Shown here piece after piece: positions 54,698 through 63,199 of a stretch of 64,000 bases of DNA. The notes beneath the pieces were generated by a model. The model searched no databases and was not told the origin of the DNA. It worked only from the letters and a program-made list of their open reading frames with translations. Position 1 is the first letter of the stretch; the number at the start of each line of letters is the position of its first letter. The stretch comes from Chryseobacterium lacus (GTDB taxonomy: Bacteria > Bacteroidota > Bacteroidia > Flavobacteriales > Weeksellaceae): assembly GCF_003336205.1 (NCBI RefSeq), contig NZ_QPIE01000003.1, positions 186,001 through 250,000 on the forward strand, in the 5' to 3' direction. The position numbers and the translations under genes were made by a program.

Positions 54698-55897
54698 TTA
54701 TTGAGCCTGTCGTTGTACAATGACAAACGCCGGAAAGTGGTCGCTATATCCACCTGTAAAAGTATCGCCGCTCCACGAACGGAAAGGATATCCTTTGAAA
54801 TTTCCTTGTTTGGTAATCAGGTAGCGTGGCGCATACACTTCTGTTTTGTATACAGAATATTCTTTTCCAACAGTATCGGAAATCAAATTTTGAGAGACAA
54901 TAATCTGATCAAATAAATTCGGTGCATCCCGATAAGCCAGAGAAGCAACGCCTCTTTTATAAAGGGGATACATTAAATTAAGATAAGGTTTTTCCGGGCT
55001 TAAATCTTTTGGAGTGTAGGCTGCTTTTAAGTGATCTTTCAAACTGCCGCTCACCGGATCATCGTTGAAATCTCCCATGGCAAACAGTTTTGTATTTGGG
55101 TTTTTAGAAATAATTTCATCCATTTCTTTTTTCAAAACAGTAGCCGCTGCATTTCTTTTTGGTGCCGAGGCTGCTTCGCCACCACTTCTGGAGGGCCAGT
55201 GGTTTACAAAAAATGCCACTCTTTCATTATCCAGATAGCCGATCACCACAAGGATATCCCGTGTGTAAGATCTTTTTCCGTCGGAATTAAAAATAGGAAC
55301 TTCCTTTTTATAAGATGAGGTTGGGGTAAATCTTCTTTTCTGGTAAATAAGCCCGACATCTACGCCACGGTAATCGTAAGAATTGTAATGAATAATACCG
55401 TAATCGTGTCTTGCAAGAGATGGTTGCTTGATAAGGTCTTCAATCACCTGGCGGTTTTCCACTTCAAGAAGTCCTACAACGGCCGGAGCGGTGTTGGTAT
55501 ATTGTACTCCTAATTCTGAAATAACGCGGGCAGAATTCTCGAGTTTTTTCTTATAAACACTTGTGTTGTAATTTTTTCCGCTTTTGGGAGTAAACTCTTC
55601 AGACTGGCCTTGGAGACGGACCACTTTTTTGCCAATCAGAGCTTCATTAATCCAAGGTCCGAAATATTCTTCAGTAACTTCTAAAAAAGGAATAGAATCC
55701 ACAGGAATGCTTCGGTGAAAAGCAGGGTTACTAATGCTTTTGGTGCCGTCTATATAATCCGCAGACTGTATAGTGTCCCAAAGATTTTCAACATTCATAA
55801 AGCCAATAGTGGCTACTTTCCGCAGTTGACGGTCTTGGGAAAAACCCATAAAAAAAACAGAAAGCAATAGTGCAATAAATAATTTTTTCATTTTCAT
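54698..55897 (-). CDS. Secreted endonuclease/exonuclease/phosphatase family protein
   Basis: The 399-residue product has a signal peptide (ending MGFSQD near residue 21) and a DNase I-like fold. Visible motifs are IGFMNVENLWDT (first metal region), VVGLLEVENRQVI with the metal-binding Glu, FVNHWPSRSGGE, MGDFNDDPVSG and a C-terminal GYSDHFPAFVIV with the Asp-His pair. The layout fits secreted nucleases or phosphodiesterases. It is divergent from a TonB receptor/DUF5689 pair 229 bases away, suggesting a shared nutrient role. Start choice is MKMKK at 55897 or MKK at 55891. Confidence 0.92.
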   Translation of the reverse strand: MKMKKLFIALLLSVFFMGFSQDRQLRKVATIGFMNVENLWDTIQSADYIDGTKSISNPAFHRSIPVDSIPFLEVTEEYFGPWINEALIGKKVVRLQGQSEEFTPKSGKNYNTSVYKKKLENSARVISELGVQYTNTAPAVVGLLEVENRQVIEDLIKQPSLARHDYGIIHYNSYDYRGVDVGLIYQKRRFTPTSSYKKEVPIFNSDGKRSYTRDILVVIGYLDNERVAFFVNHWPSRSGGEAASAPKRNAAATVLKKEMDEIISKNPNTKLFAMGDFNDDPVSGSLKDHLKAAYTPKDLSPEKPYLNLMYPLYKRGVASLAYRDAPNLFDQIIVSQNLISDTVGKEYSVYKTEVYAPRYLITKQGNFKGYPFRSWSGDTFTGGYSDHFPAFVIVQRQAQ

Positions 55898-55911
55898 TAA
55901 ATATTCTTTTG

Positions 55912-55930
55912 CAAAAGTAATTCAAATTTA
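55912..55930 (-). promoter_or_regulatory. Two putative -7 boxes of the nuclease gene
   Basis: TACTTTTG (55912-55919) and TAAATTTG (55923-55930) on the minus strand both precede the nuclease ATG by 15-30 bases. Which is used cannot be told. Confidence 0.45.
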
Positions 55931-56060
55931 AATAAGCGCAATTTTAAAAATTGGTAATTTTATAGGGCAAAAAATATAATCAATCTGGTCTTAGATGCTG
56001 ATCAATATCACATGTTAAAAATAATTAACTCAAAAAGATAAAATATTTAGAAATAAGGCG

Positions 56061-56068
56061 TAAATTTG
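56061..56068 (+). promoter_or_regulatory. Putative -7 box (TAAATTTG) of the TonB receptor operon
   Basis: TAAATTTG lies 58 bases before the receptor ATG, in the divergent region shared with the nuclease gene. Confidence 0.55.
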
Positions 56069-56126
56069 TGCCCCATCTTTAAATAGCTGGATATTAGCAT
56101 ATAAAAGCAACTAAATTATAAAACTT

Positions 56127-58991
56127 ATGTTTAAAAGGTTATCATTTATCACCATGTTTACACTGCTACCCGCATCGTACTACTTTGCGCAGACCACAGT
56201 GTATGGCTACCTGAAAGATGCTGATGCGAAACCTGTAGAGAACGCTGAAATTGACCTGAAAGGAACTGAAGGTGATGTTTCGGCAGACAAAATCGGGTAC
56301 TTTCAGTTTGTAGATCTTATGCCCGGGCACTATCAGGTTGTTATTACAAAGCCGAATTTCGAAACCAAAGTTCTGGAATTTGATGTAACAGCGGATGAAA
56401 AAAGAAGGGATTTAGGTGTCATTACCTTATACTCTGCATTGACGGGAGCCGAACAAGGCCTTGCCTTTATTGAAAGCACCGGTGATGAAGAGAACTCCAG
56501 CCAAGCTTCCACAGTCGGGCTTTTACAATCTTCTCAGGATGTTTTCAGCAGAATTGCAGCTTTCGACCTGGGAGCATATTGGTTCAGGCCAAGAGGAATC
56601 GACGGAAGAAACGGTGAAGTTATGATGAATGGTGTTTCCATGGTAAAATCTGACAATGGAAATGTAGATTTCGGAAATTGGGGAGGACTCAACGAAATTA
56701 CCCGTTATCCGGAAATTGCAGCCAATCATTCTCCTTCGGAATATGCTTTCGGCGGAGTAAGTTCCGTGATTTACAAAAACACAAAGGCCAGCGAATACCG
56801 AAAAGGCTTTCAGTTTACCCAATCTCTTACCAACAGAAATTATAGAAATCGTACTTCACTGCGTTACAGTTCCGGGATGAACAGCAAAGGCTGGGCTTTC
56901 ACGGTGATGGGTGCCAGAAGATGGGCTCAGGAAGGTATCCAGGAAGGAACTTTCTACGATGCTTACGGAGGTTTTATTGGGGTTGAAAAGAAAATTAATG
57001 ACAAACACACCATTACTTTCAACGCTATTGGTGCGCCTTACAAAAGATCTACTTCTAGCCCGAGCACACAGGAAGTCTACAATTACAGAGGAGTTCATTA
57101 CAACTCTTATTGGGGGTATCAGGATGGAGAAAAAAGAAGCGAAAGGGTAAGACAAGGCTTCCAGCCAATTTTCCAGTTGCAGGATTTCCTTAAATTAAGC
57201 GATAAATCCAGCCTTTGGACTACCGTTTCTTACCAGTTCGGAAAAGACAAAGCTTCCCGTTTAGACTGGCAAAACGTGCCCAATCCATCGCCTACTTATT
57301 ACAGAGATTTACCGAGTTTCTACGCAAATCAAATAAAGGATGCTTTAGCTGCTAATCCGGCAGCTGATGTTTCAGGGCTTGAAACTGCATTGAAAACAGC
57401 ACAAGAAGCCTGGTCGAGCGGAAACCCAGCTTTCACACAGATTGATTGGGACCAAATCTATAGAAACAACGCAGCGCAGCCTGTTATTTCAAAATATGGT
57501 GTTACGGGAAGAAGATCAGTTGTTTATCAGGTAAATGATGTTTCCGATGATAAAATCTGGAATGCAGCTACACATTTCGTACACAACTTTAATGATGCTA
57601 CCCGTTTTATCCTTAACCTTTCCTATCAGAATTACAGAGCAGATCAATACAGAGAAATCAAAGACCTATTAGGTGGCGATTTTGCTTTTAATATTGATCC
57701 TTTTGCCAGCAGAAATCAACCGGGGAAATCAGGTTTATTAAATGAAGGAGAAGCCAATATCGCTAAAAGAGAAGGCGATAAAATTGGATACGATTATACT
57801 TTCAGAAGACAGGAAGCAAAAATAAATCCGGGTCTGAAATTTTCTACATCTAAATGGGATATTTTTGTTTCTGCAATGGCAGGATACTCAAGTTCCAGCA
57901 GAGAAGGAATGTTCAGACATTATTTGTATAAAGATTCATACGGTAAAAGCAAGGATTATGATTTCTGGAATTTCGGTTTGAAAGGTCAGGCGATTTACAG
58001 AATTGACGGTAGAAACTTCCTCGTTTATAACGGAGCTGCTTTCAATCAGGCACCGTTTTTGGAAGATCTTTTCATCAATCCAAGAGTGAATTCTTCGGTT
58101 GCACCTAATGTTAAGAGTACGGTATATTATGCTAATGACCTTAGCTACGTCCTGAATTCTCCGTTTGTAAAAATGAGACTTACAGGATTTATAGTGGACA
58201 GCGAAAACGAAACCAATGTACAGCGTTTCTTTGCAGACGGAATTCAATTGGAAACCACCGATGACCAAGGAAATGTAACTCCATTGCAGAGTGCTTTCGT
58301 CACTCAGGTGATGTCGAACGTAGAAAAAAGAAATATGGGTGTAGAACTCGGACTTTCCTATAAACTGACTCCTTCCTGGGAACTTCAGGGATTGGCAAGC
58401 TACGGACAATATGTTTATAAAAATAATCCTGAAACATATTTCGCTTCTGATGCTGCCGGAGTTTTTGCAGATGGAAATTCATTCCTTGAGTTAGGAAAAG
58501 CATACCTCGACGGTTACAGACAAGGTGGAACGCCACAGCAGGGATATTCCTTAGGAGTTCGTTATAATTCGCCTAAATACTGGTGGATTGGAGCCAACTG
58601 GAACTACCTTGATGACAATTATTTAGATCCGTCTGCGATTATCAGATCAGAAAGATTTGTACAGAACCCTGAAACTTCAACACCGTTTGCAGGAATCACC
58701 GAAAGTGAACTTAGAAGATTGCTTCAGCCACACAAACTGCCGTCTGCTTTCTTCATCAATGCAAATGTTGGAAAATCATGGTTGTTAGGGAAATACTATG
58801 TTCTCATTACCGCTTCTGTAAATAATATTTTGGATAACACTGATTACATTACCGGTGGCTTCGAGCAAACAAGAAATGTTTCCTTCCCTGGTTTTCAGCA
58901 GGATCAGGACAGAGAATTTACGCAGTTTGGACCAAAATACTGGTACACTCAAGGGCGATCTTACTTTATTAATTTACAACTTAGATTCTAA
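56127..58991 (+). CDS. TonB-dependent receptor with N-terminal carboxypeptidase-like domain
   Basis: TonB-dependent receptors import large or scarce molecules across the outer membrane. The 954-residue product has a signal peptide ending SYYFAQ and a CarboxypepD_reg-like domain (residues about 24-110, VYGYLKDADAKPVENAEIDL). A plug with FRPRGIDGRNGEVMMNGVSM follows, then a long barrel ending YFINLQLRF, a typical outer-membrane C-terminal strand. No canonical TonB box or SusD partner was recognised. A DUF5689 lipoprotein gene follows 34 bases later. Confidence 0.93.
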   Translation: MFKRLSFITMFTLLPASYYFAQTTVYGYLKDADAKPVENAEIDLKGTEGDVSADKIGYFQFVDLMPGHYQVVITKPNFETKVLEFDVTADEKRRDLGVITLYSALTGAEQGLAFIESTGDEENSSQASTVGLLQSSQDVFSRIAAFDLGAYWFRPRGIDGRNGEVMMNGVSMVKSDNGNVDFGNWGGLNEITRYPEIAANHSPSEYAFGGVSSVIYKNTKASEYRKGFQFTQSLTNRNYRNRTSLRYSSGMNSKGWAFTVMGARRWAQEGIQEGTFYDAYGGFIGVEKKINDKHTITFNAIGAPYKRSTSSPSTQEVYNYRGVHYNSYWGYQDGEKRSERVRQGFQPIFQLQDFLKLSDKSSLWTTVSYQFGKDKASRLDWQNVPNPSPTYYRDLPSFYANQIKDALAANPAADVSGLETALKTAQEAWSSGNPAFTQIDWDQIYRNNAAQPVISKYGVTGRRSVVYQVNDVSDDKIWNAATHFVHNFNDATRFILNLSYQNYRADQYREIKDLLGGDFAFNIDPFASRNQPGKSGLLNEGEANIAKREGDKIGYDYTFRRQEAKINPGLKFSTSKWDIFVSAMAGYSSSSREGMFRHYLYKDSYGKSKDYDFWNFGLKGQAIYRIDGRNFLVYNGAAFNQAPFLEDLFINPRVNSSVAPNVKSTVYYANDLSYVLNSPFVKMRLTGFIVDSENETNVQRFFADGIQLETTDDQGNVTPLQSAFVTQVMSNVEKRNMGVELGLSYKLTPSWELQGLASYGQYVYKNNPETYFASDAAGVFADGNSFLELGKAYLDGYRQGGTPQQGYSLGVRYNSPKYWWIGANWNYLDDNYLDPSAIIRSERFVQNPETSTPFAGITESELRRLLQPHKLPSAFFINANVGKSWLLGKYYVLITASVNNILDNTDYITGGFEQTRNVSFPGFQQDQDREFTQFGPKYWYTQGRSYFINLQLRF

Positions 58992-59025
58992 TTTACTTTT
59001 TACATTCATACTAAAATAATCAACA

Positions 59026-60432
59026 ATGAATATCAAAAATCTTTTAAAAACGGCATTAAGTATTGTATTTGCTACGGCTACATTAGCTTCCTGCGTACAC
59101 AATGACGACTGGGATACCCCGCCGATCAATTGTGAGAACAAATTTGCTGCGCCTACCATCTCGCTGAAGGATTTTATCGCGATGGCACCAGCTTCGGGTA
59201 CAATAAAATTCCCTGACGGTGAGGGCGTTACAGACGTTATTATTGATGGATATGTAGTATCTTCAGACGAACACGGTAATTTCTACAAAACAATTTCTTT
59301 CCAAGACGCTCCGTCGAATCCAACTGCAGGAATGCAGATTGAAGTAGACAAATCGGGGAATTTTGCAGATTATCCTGTGGGAACTCATATCCGAATCAGA
59401 GTAAACGGTTTGGTATTGGGTCTCGACAGAGGAACTGTGAAACTGGGTGCTGTAGATCCTAGTTTTGCCATCGGTAGAATTCCGGGAGTTTTAGTTTCTA
59501 AATATATTTCAGGAGTTTGTAATGGAAACACGCTGGACATTCAGGAAATCACACCGCTTCCATTAGCGAGTCTGACTGAAGCTAAAGATCCAAAATATTT
59601 GAATATGCTGGTTTCTGTGCCGAATGTGCAGTTTCCCATCGGATTGTTAGTTCCGGAAGCTGACCGTAAAACTTATCTGGAGTATGCAAATGGAATCGCT
59701 GCAGATACCGACAGAACTGTGGAAGATGCAACAGGAGGTTCTACTATCATTAGAAATTCTTCTTTTGTAACTTTTGGAAAAACATTATTACCAAAAGAAA
59801 GTGGTACTCTTACTTTCGTGGTGAGCCGTTACAACACTAACTTTCAAATGCTGATCAGAGGTACAGAAGATGTTGATTTTACAGAACCGAGATTTGATGC
59901 TACTCCAGGAAAAGGAGGTACAGACATTCAGTACTTGGGGAATTTTACAGAAAACTTCGAAAGTTACAGCCCGGTAAATCAGGAAGTTTTCCCAAAATAC
60001 ATCAATGATCCTTTGTTAGGGAATAGATATTGGCAGCTAAAAGAATTCGGAGGAAACAAGTATATCCAACTGAGTGCGAATGCCGGGCAAGGAGCTTATA
60101 AGACCTATTTTATAGTTCCTGTAGATTTCACTACGGCTAATCAGGTTTCTTTCCGAGTGAATGTTGGTTTCCATAATGGGAATGTATTGAAAGTGTATAC
60201 TTCTACAGATTACGTTCCTATGGGAGATATTTCTGCAGCTACACTTACAGATATTACTTCCAGCTTTACCATTCCTACAACTCCGGCTTCAGGATATGGA
60301 GTGCTTACCAATGCAGGATCGCATACTTTCAATCCAGCATTGCAGGGTAATGGTTTTGTAATTTTTGAATACACTGGAGCAAATCCTGGCGCAACAACTA
60401 CCATTCAATTGGATGACATTACGGTGAACTAA
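59026..60432 (+). CDS. DUF5689-type lipoprotein, surface partner of the receptor
   Basis: The 468-residue product has a lipoprotein signal ending TLASC (Cys23). The N-terminal half (about 45-300) matches DUF5689: IDGYVVSSDEHGNFYKTISFQD, then IRIRVNGLVLGL, a pattern that looks like an OB-fold. The C-terminal half (about 310-468) is a beta-sandwich with FTENFESYSP and WQLKEFGGNKYIQLSA, resembling a choice-of-anchor/carbohydrate-binding-like domain. It is co-transcribed with the TonB receptor and ends in a strong terminator. A ligand-capturing role at the cell surface is inferred. Confidence 0.88.
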   Translation: MNIKNLLKTALSIVFATATLASCVHNDDWDTPPINCENKFAAPTISLKDFIAMAPASGTIKFPDGEGVTDVIIDGYVVSSDEHGNFYKTISFQDAPSNPTAGMQIEVDKSGNFADYPVGTHIRIRVNGLVLGLDRGTVKLGAVDPSFAIGRIPGVLVSKYISGVCNGNTLDIQEITPLPLASLTEAKDPKYLNMLVSVPNVQFPIGLLVPEADRKTYLEYANGIAADTDRTVEDATGGSTIIRNSSFVTFGKTLLPKESGTLTFVVSRYNTNFQMLIRGTEDVDFTEPRFDATPGKGGTDIQYLGNFTENFESYSPVNQEVFPKYINDPLLGNRYWQLKEFGGNKYIQLSANAGQGAYKTYFIVPVDFTTANQVSFRVNVGFHNGNVLKVYTSTDYVPMGDISAATLTDITSSFTIPTTPASGYGVLTNAGSHTFNPALQGNGFVIFEYTGANPGATTTIQLDDITVN

Positions 60433-60761
60433 ATTTGACCTATAATAATATATAAAGACTGCTCTGAAAAGGGCAGTCTTTTTTGTATTGAATATCTTAA
60501 GAACGAAGCAATAATAGCGAAAATAATTTCAGAATTCCCAATGATAGTTGATGCTTTCATTTTACTTAGAAAGTTACTTCAGTTCTCTCTTTCTAAAAAA
60601 TAACAATGTAAGCAGGCTTGCAAAAAAAGAAATAATGAGTGCTTCTTACAACGCTGTAGTTTGCTACGTAATTAAAAAACAATAAAACCTAAAATAAATC
60701 CTCCAAAAAAAGTGAATTTTGGTTTATGATTTAAAAAGGAGTGGGTAGTATATCCACTTCA
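60433..60761. other. Convergent intergenic region
   Basis: Apart from the terminator at 60454-60484, this 329-base AT-rich stretch shows no gene, RNA or repeat that I can support. Confidence 0.6.
60454..60484 (+). terminator. Rho-independent terminator of the receptor/DUF5689 operon
   Basis: AAAGACTGC and GCAGTCTTT pair (60454-60462 and 60473-60481), extended by TCT-GAAA-AGG, and are followed by T. It lies 21 bases after the DUF5689 stop. Confidence 0.9.
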
Positions 60762-61232
60762 TTAAAAGGTCACTTCATTGGTCTCTTTTCCTCGTTGGAA
60801 ATTCATTGTGCGTTGTTTGCCTTTATAAGCGATATTCACAAGGTTGAGTTGTCTTGGGAAAGTTCCGAGAAGGATGGAATTTCTAATTCGCAAAGTAGTA
60901 ATTTCTGCAACGCCGCTGGTCTCAAAATACACCCAAACGGTTTCTCCACTCACCTGGCTTCCTGTGAAAGTTAATGTTTTCGCAGATCCATTGATGTAAA
61001 GATCGAAGTTATTATTGACGTATTTTTTCACTTCCGCTTCAAAACCCGCTGTATTGGGATTTATTTTTATCGCGTCTGATATATGTTTGGTATTCAGCTT
61101 GGTAGTAAATTTTAGTGTTTTGCTTCCTTCATTGTAATCCGCTTTCGTCATTGATGAATAAAAATCGGCATCCGAAAAGCTTAACATTATAAATAATGTT
61201 AAAAGGCCTATAATATGTAAAAAATTTTTCAT
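60762..61232 (-). CDS. DUF6702 family secreted protein
   Basis: The 156-residue product has a signal peptide (about residues 1-21, MLSFSDADF). The mature part is beta-rich with HISDAIKINPN, NFDLYINGSAKTLTFTGS and ETVWVYFETSGV. From memory this is a DUF6702 protein, a family in Bacteroidota often found near M1 aminopeptidases; here the M1 gene is 15 kb away. The function is unknown. A good promoter precedes it. Confidence 0.8.
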   Translation of the reverse strand: MKNFLHIIGLLTLFIMLSFSDADFYSSMTKADYNEGSKTLKFTTKLNTKHISDAIKINPNTAGFEAEVKKYVNNNFDLYINGSAKTLTFTGSQVSGETVWVYFETSGVAEITTLRIRNSILLGTFPRQLNLVNIAYKGKQRTMNFQRGKETNEVTF

Positions 61233-61256
61233 CTAAGTGTTATATTATTTAAAGTA

Positions 61257-61285
61257 CAAATATAATTGTTTTAATATTTGACAAA
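61257..61285 (-). promoter_or_regulatory. Promoter of the DUF6702 gene (TTTG-N17-TATATTTG)
   Basis: On the minus strand TTTG (61282-61285) precedes TATATTTG (61257-61264) by 17 bases, within the Bacteroidota range. Confidence 0.65.
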
Positions 61286-61296
61286 AGATATGCCAA

Positions 61297-62058
61297 TTAA
61301 AAGTTAACCGTAATGGCGTATTTTTCATAAAACGCTTTAATATGAGACACAGCTTCATCCGCTGTATCCACAACTCTGTAAAGTTGAAGATCATCTTCAG
61401 AAATCATTCCTTGCGAAAGTAACGTCTCCTTAAACCAATCCAACAAACCGCTCCAAAATTTAGAACCTACCAAAACGATGGGAAATCGGGCAATTTTTGC
61501 GGTTTGAATCAAAGTCAAAGCTTCCGATAATTCATCCAGAGTGCCGAAACCTCCGGGCATGACGATAAATCCTTGCGAATATTTTACAAACATCACCTTT
61601 CTTACAAAAAAGTAATTAAAATCCATCGAATAATTCTTGTCGATATATGGATTGAAATGTTGTTCAAAAGGTAATTCTATGTTTAGTCCGATAGACTTTC
61701 CACCCGCATTTTTGGCACCTCGGTTTCCGGCTTCCATAATTCCGGGACCGCCTCCGGTGATGATTCCAAAACCCAATTGCGTAATTTTTTCGGCGATTTC
61801 AACCGCTACTTCATAATATTTGTCTTCAGGCTTTAAACGTGCTGAACCGAAAATAGAAACACAAGGGCCAATTTTCGCCAGCTTTTCGTAACCATCTACA
61901 AATTCGGCCATTACTTTGAACACCATCCAGCTGTCTTTGGTAATGGTTTCGTCCCAAGTCTTTTCTTCAAAATGGCTTTGTACCCTTTGATCTATTTCCA
62001 ATTCAGGACCAGCAATTACTTTAGTTAATCCTTTTCCTCTTTGTATTTTTTTGCTCAT
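61297..62058 (-). CDS. LOG family protein (TIGR00730 Rossmann fold; nucleotide 5'-monophosphate phosphoribohydrolase)
   Basis: LOG proteins cleave nucleoside 5'-monophosphates to base and ribose-5-phosphate; plant homologues activate cytokinins. The 253-residue product has SIFGSARLKPEDKYYE, GGGPGIMEAGNRGAKNAGG and the signature MPGGFGTLDELSEAL. An extra N-terminal stretch of about 60 residues precedes the core. It is the last gene of the operon with the MurU-like gene (7-base gap), so a role in sugar-nucleotide metabolism is possible. Confidence 0.9.
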   Translation of the reverse strand: MSKKIQRGKGLTKVIAGPELEIDQRVQSHFEEKTWDETITKDSWMVFKVMAEFVDGYEKLAKIGPCVSIFGSARLKPEDKYYEVAVEIAEKITQLGFGIITGGGPGIMEAGNRGAKNAGGKSIGLNIELPFEQHFNPYIDKNYSMDFNYFFVRKVMFVKYSQGFIVMPGGFGTLDELSEALTLIQTAKIARFPIVLVGSKFWSGLLDWFKETLLSQGMISEDDLQLYRVVDTADEAVSHIKAFYEKYAITVNF

Positions 62059-62065
62059 AAAATTC

Positions 62066-62779
62066 TTATTTAAAATGCTGCTCCGCTTCCAAAACAGATT
62101 TCGGACGGCCTACATCTACCAATTTGGCACTGTGTTCAAAACCATAAATTTCTTCCGTCATCATCAGATCCAGATATTCTTCCATAATGGAGAATTTTCC
62201 GGTTCTTGTGATATGGTTAAAAAATTGGGAATCAACACAATGAATTCCGCTGAATGCCAGTTTTTTATAATTATTATTGAATCCGGCAAGACGCTGTTCC
62301 CCGGTATCCGTATTCATCCAGCCTCTGAGAATCATTTCATTATCGAAAAGTAGTTTTCTTGAACTTTTTCGGTCGGAAACTGCCAAAGTAACGAGGCTAT
62401 TTTGTTCACGGTGGAAATTCACGAAATCGGTGATATTCATATCCGTCAGAATATCTGCATTCATAATGAGGAAATCCTCTTCCTGATCCAAAAGCTTTTT
62501 TGCAAAAATTAAACCACCTCCCGTTTCCAGAAGTTGATCTTTCTCATGAGAAAATTCTATATGTGCATCGAAATGGTTTTTTTCTTTCAAAAAATCCACA
62601 ATTTGTTCCCCGAAATGGTGAAGATTGATCACAAAATCATTAATTCCGAACGATTGCAGATAATGGATATTTCTTTCAATAAGCGGAATTCCGTTCACTT
62701 CCATCATGGCTTTCGGATGGTGATCTGTGAAAGGGCGCAGACGAGTACCTTTTCCGGCAGCAAATATCATCGCTTTCAT
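62066..62779 (-). CDS. Nucleotidyltransferase, MurU-like (sugar-1-phosphate)
   Basis: This cytosolic enzyme couples a sugar 1-phosphate to a nucleotide. The 237-residue product begins MKAMIFAAGKGTRLRPFTDH, the GT-A nucleotide-binding loop, and has PKAMMEVNGIPLIERNI, ETGGGLIFAK and MNADILTD with the metal-binding Asp. The short length without a trimerisation domain fits MurU, which makes UDP-MurNAc from MurNAc-1-phosphate. The neighbouring AmgK-like kinase supports that role. The ATG overlaps the RapZ-C stop as ATGA. Confidence 0.85.
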   Translation of the reverse strand: MKAMIFAAGKGTRLRPFTDHHPKAMMEVNGIPLIERNIHYLQSFGINDFVINLHHFGEQIVDFLKEKNHFDAHIEFSHEKDQLLETGGGLIFAKKLLDQEEDFLIMNADILTDMNITDFVNFHREQNSLVTLAVSDRKSSRKLLFDNEMILRGWMNTDTGEQRLAGFNNNYKKLAFSGIHCVDSQFFNHITRTGKFSIMEEYLDLMMTEEIYGFEHSAKLVDVGRPKSVLEAEQHFK

Positions 62780-63192
62780 GGAAGGGAAACATTGAGCTGC
62801 GGTTGCTCGTCATGATGGACAACCACGTTGGCTTCAGGATATTTCTCACGGATAAATGCAGCGGTTTCTTCAGCACAAAATACCGAGCGGTGTTGTCCGC
62901 CGGTACATCCAAAATTAATCTGAAGATGCTCGAAATTCCGATCCAGGTAATTTTCTATAGTGATGGAAATGAGGTTAATAATGTGCCCCAGAAATTCCGG
63001 CATTCTGGTTTGGGAACGCAGAAAATCCTGTACAGAAAGGTCTTTTCCGGTTAATGATTTATATTCTTCCTGCCTTCCCGGATTTAAAATTCCACGGCAA
63101 TCGAAGGTGAATCCGCCGCCATTTCCGCTAAGATCTTTTGGGATACCTCCTTTTTTGTATGAAAAACTATGAATTTCGATGGTTAAGCTCAT
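62776..63192 (-). CDS. Stand-alone RapZ C-terminal domain protein
   Basis: RapZ of E. coli senses glucosamine-6-phosphate through its C-terminal domain and steers small-RNA decay. The 138-residue product corresponds to that domain alone: IEIHSFSYKKGGIPKDL, FDCRGILNPGR, SLTGKDLSVQDFL and the signature INFGCTGGQHRSVFCAEE. The N-terminal P-loop ATPase domain is absent. It lies between an AmgK-like kinase (7-base gap) and the MurU-like gene (ATGA overlap), so an amino-sugar-sensing role in this pathway is plausible. Confidence 0.9.
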   Translation of the reverse strand: MSLTIEIHSFSYKKGGIPKDLSGNGGGFTFDCRGILNPGRQEEYKSLTGKDLSVQDFLRSQTRMPEFLGHIINLISITIENYLDRNFEHLQINFGCTGGQHRSVFCAEETAAFIREKYPEANVVVHHDEQPQLNVSLP

Positions 63193-63199
63193 ATCAAAA

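Noticed and set aside
60430-60437. A perfect TAAATTTG box overlapping the DUF5689 stop codon
   Set aside because: It is followed at once by the operon terminator with no gene behind it, so it is most likely chance.
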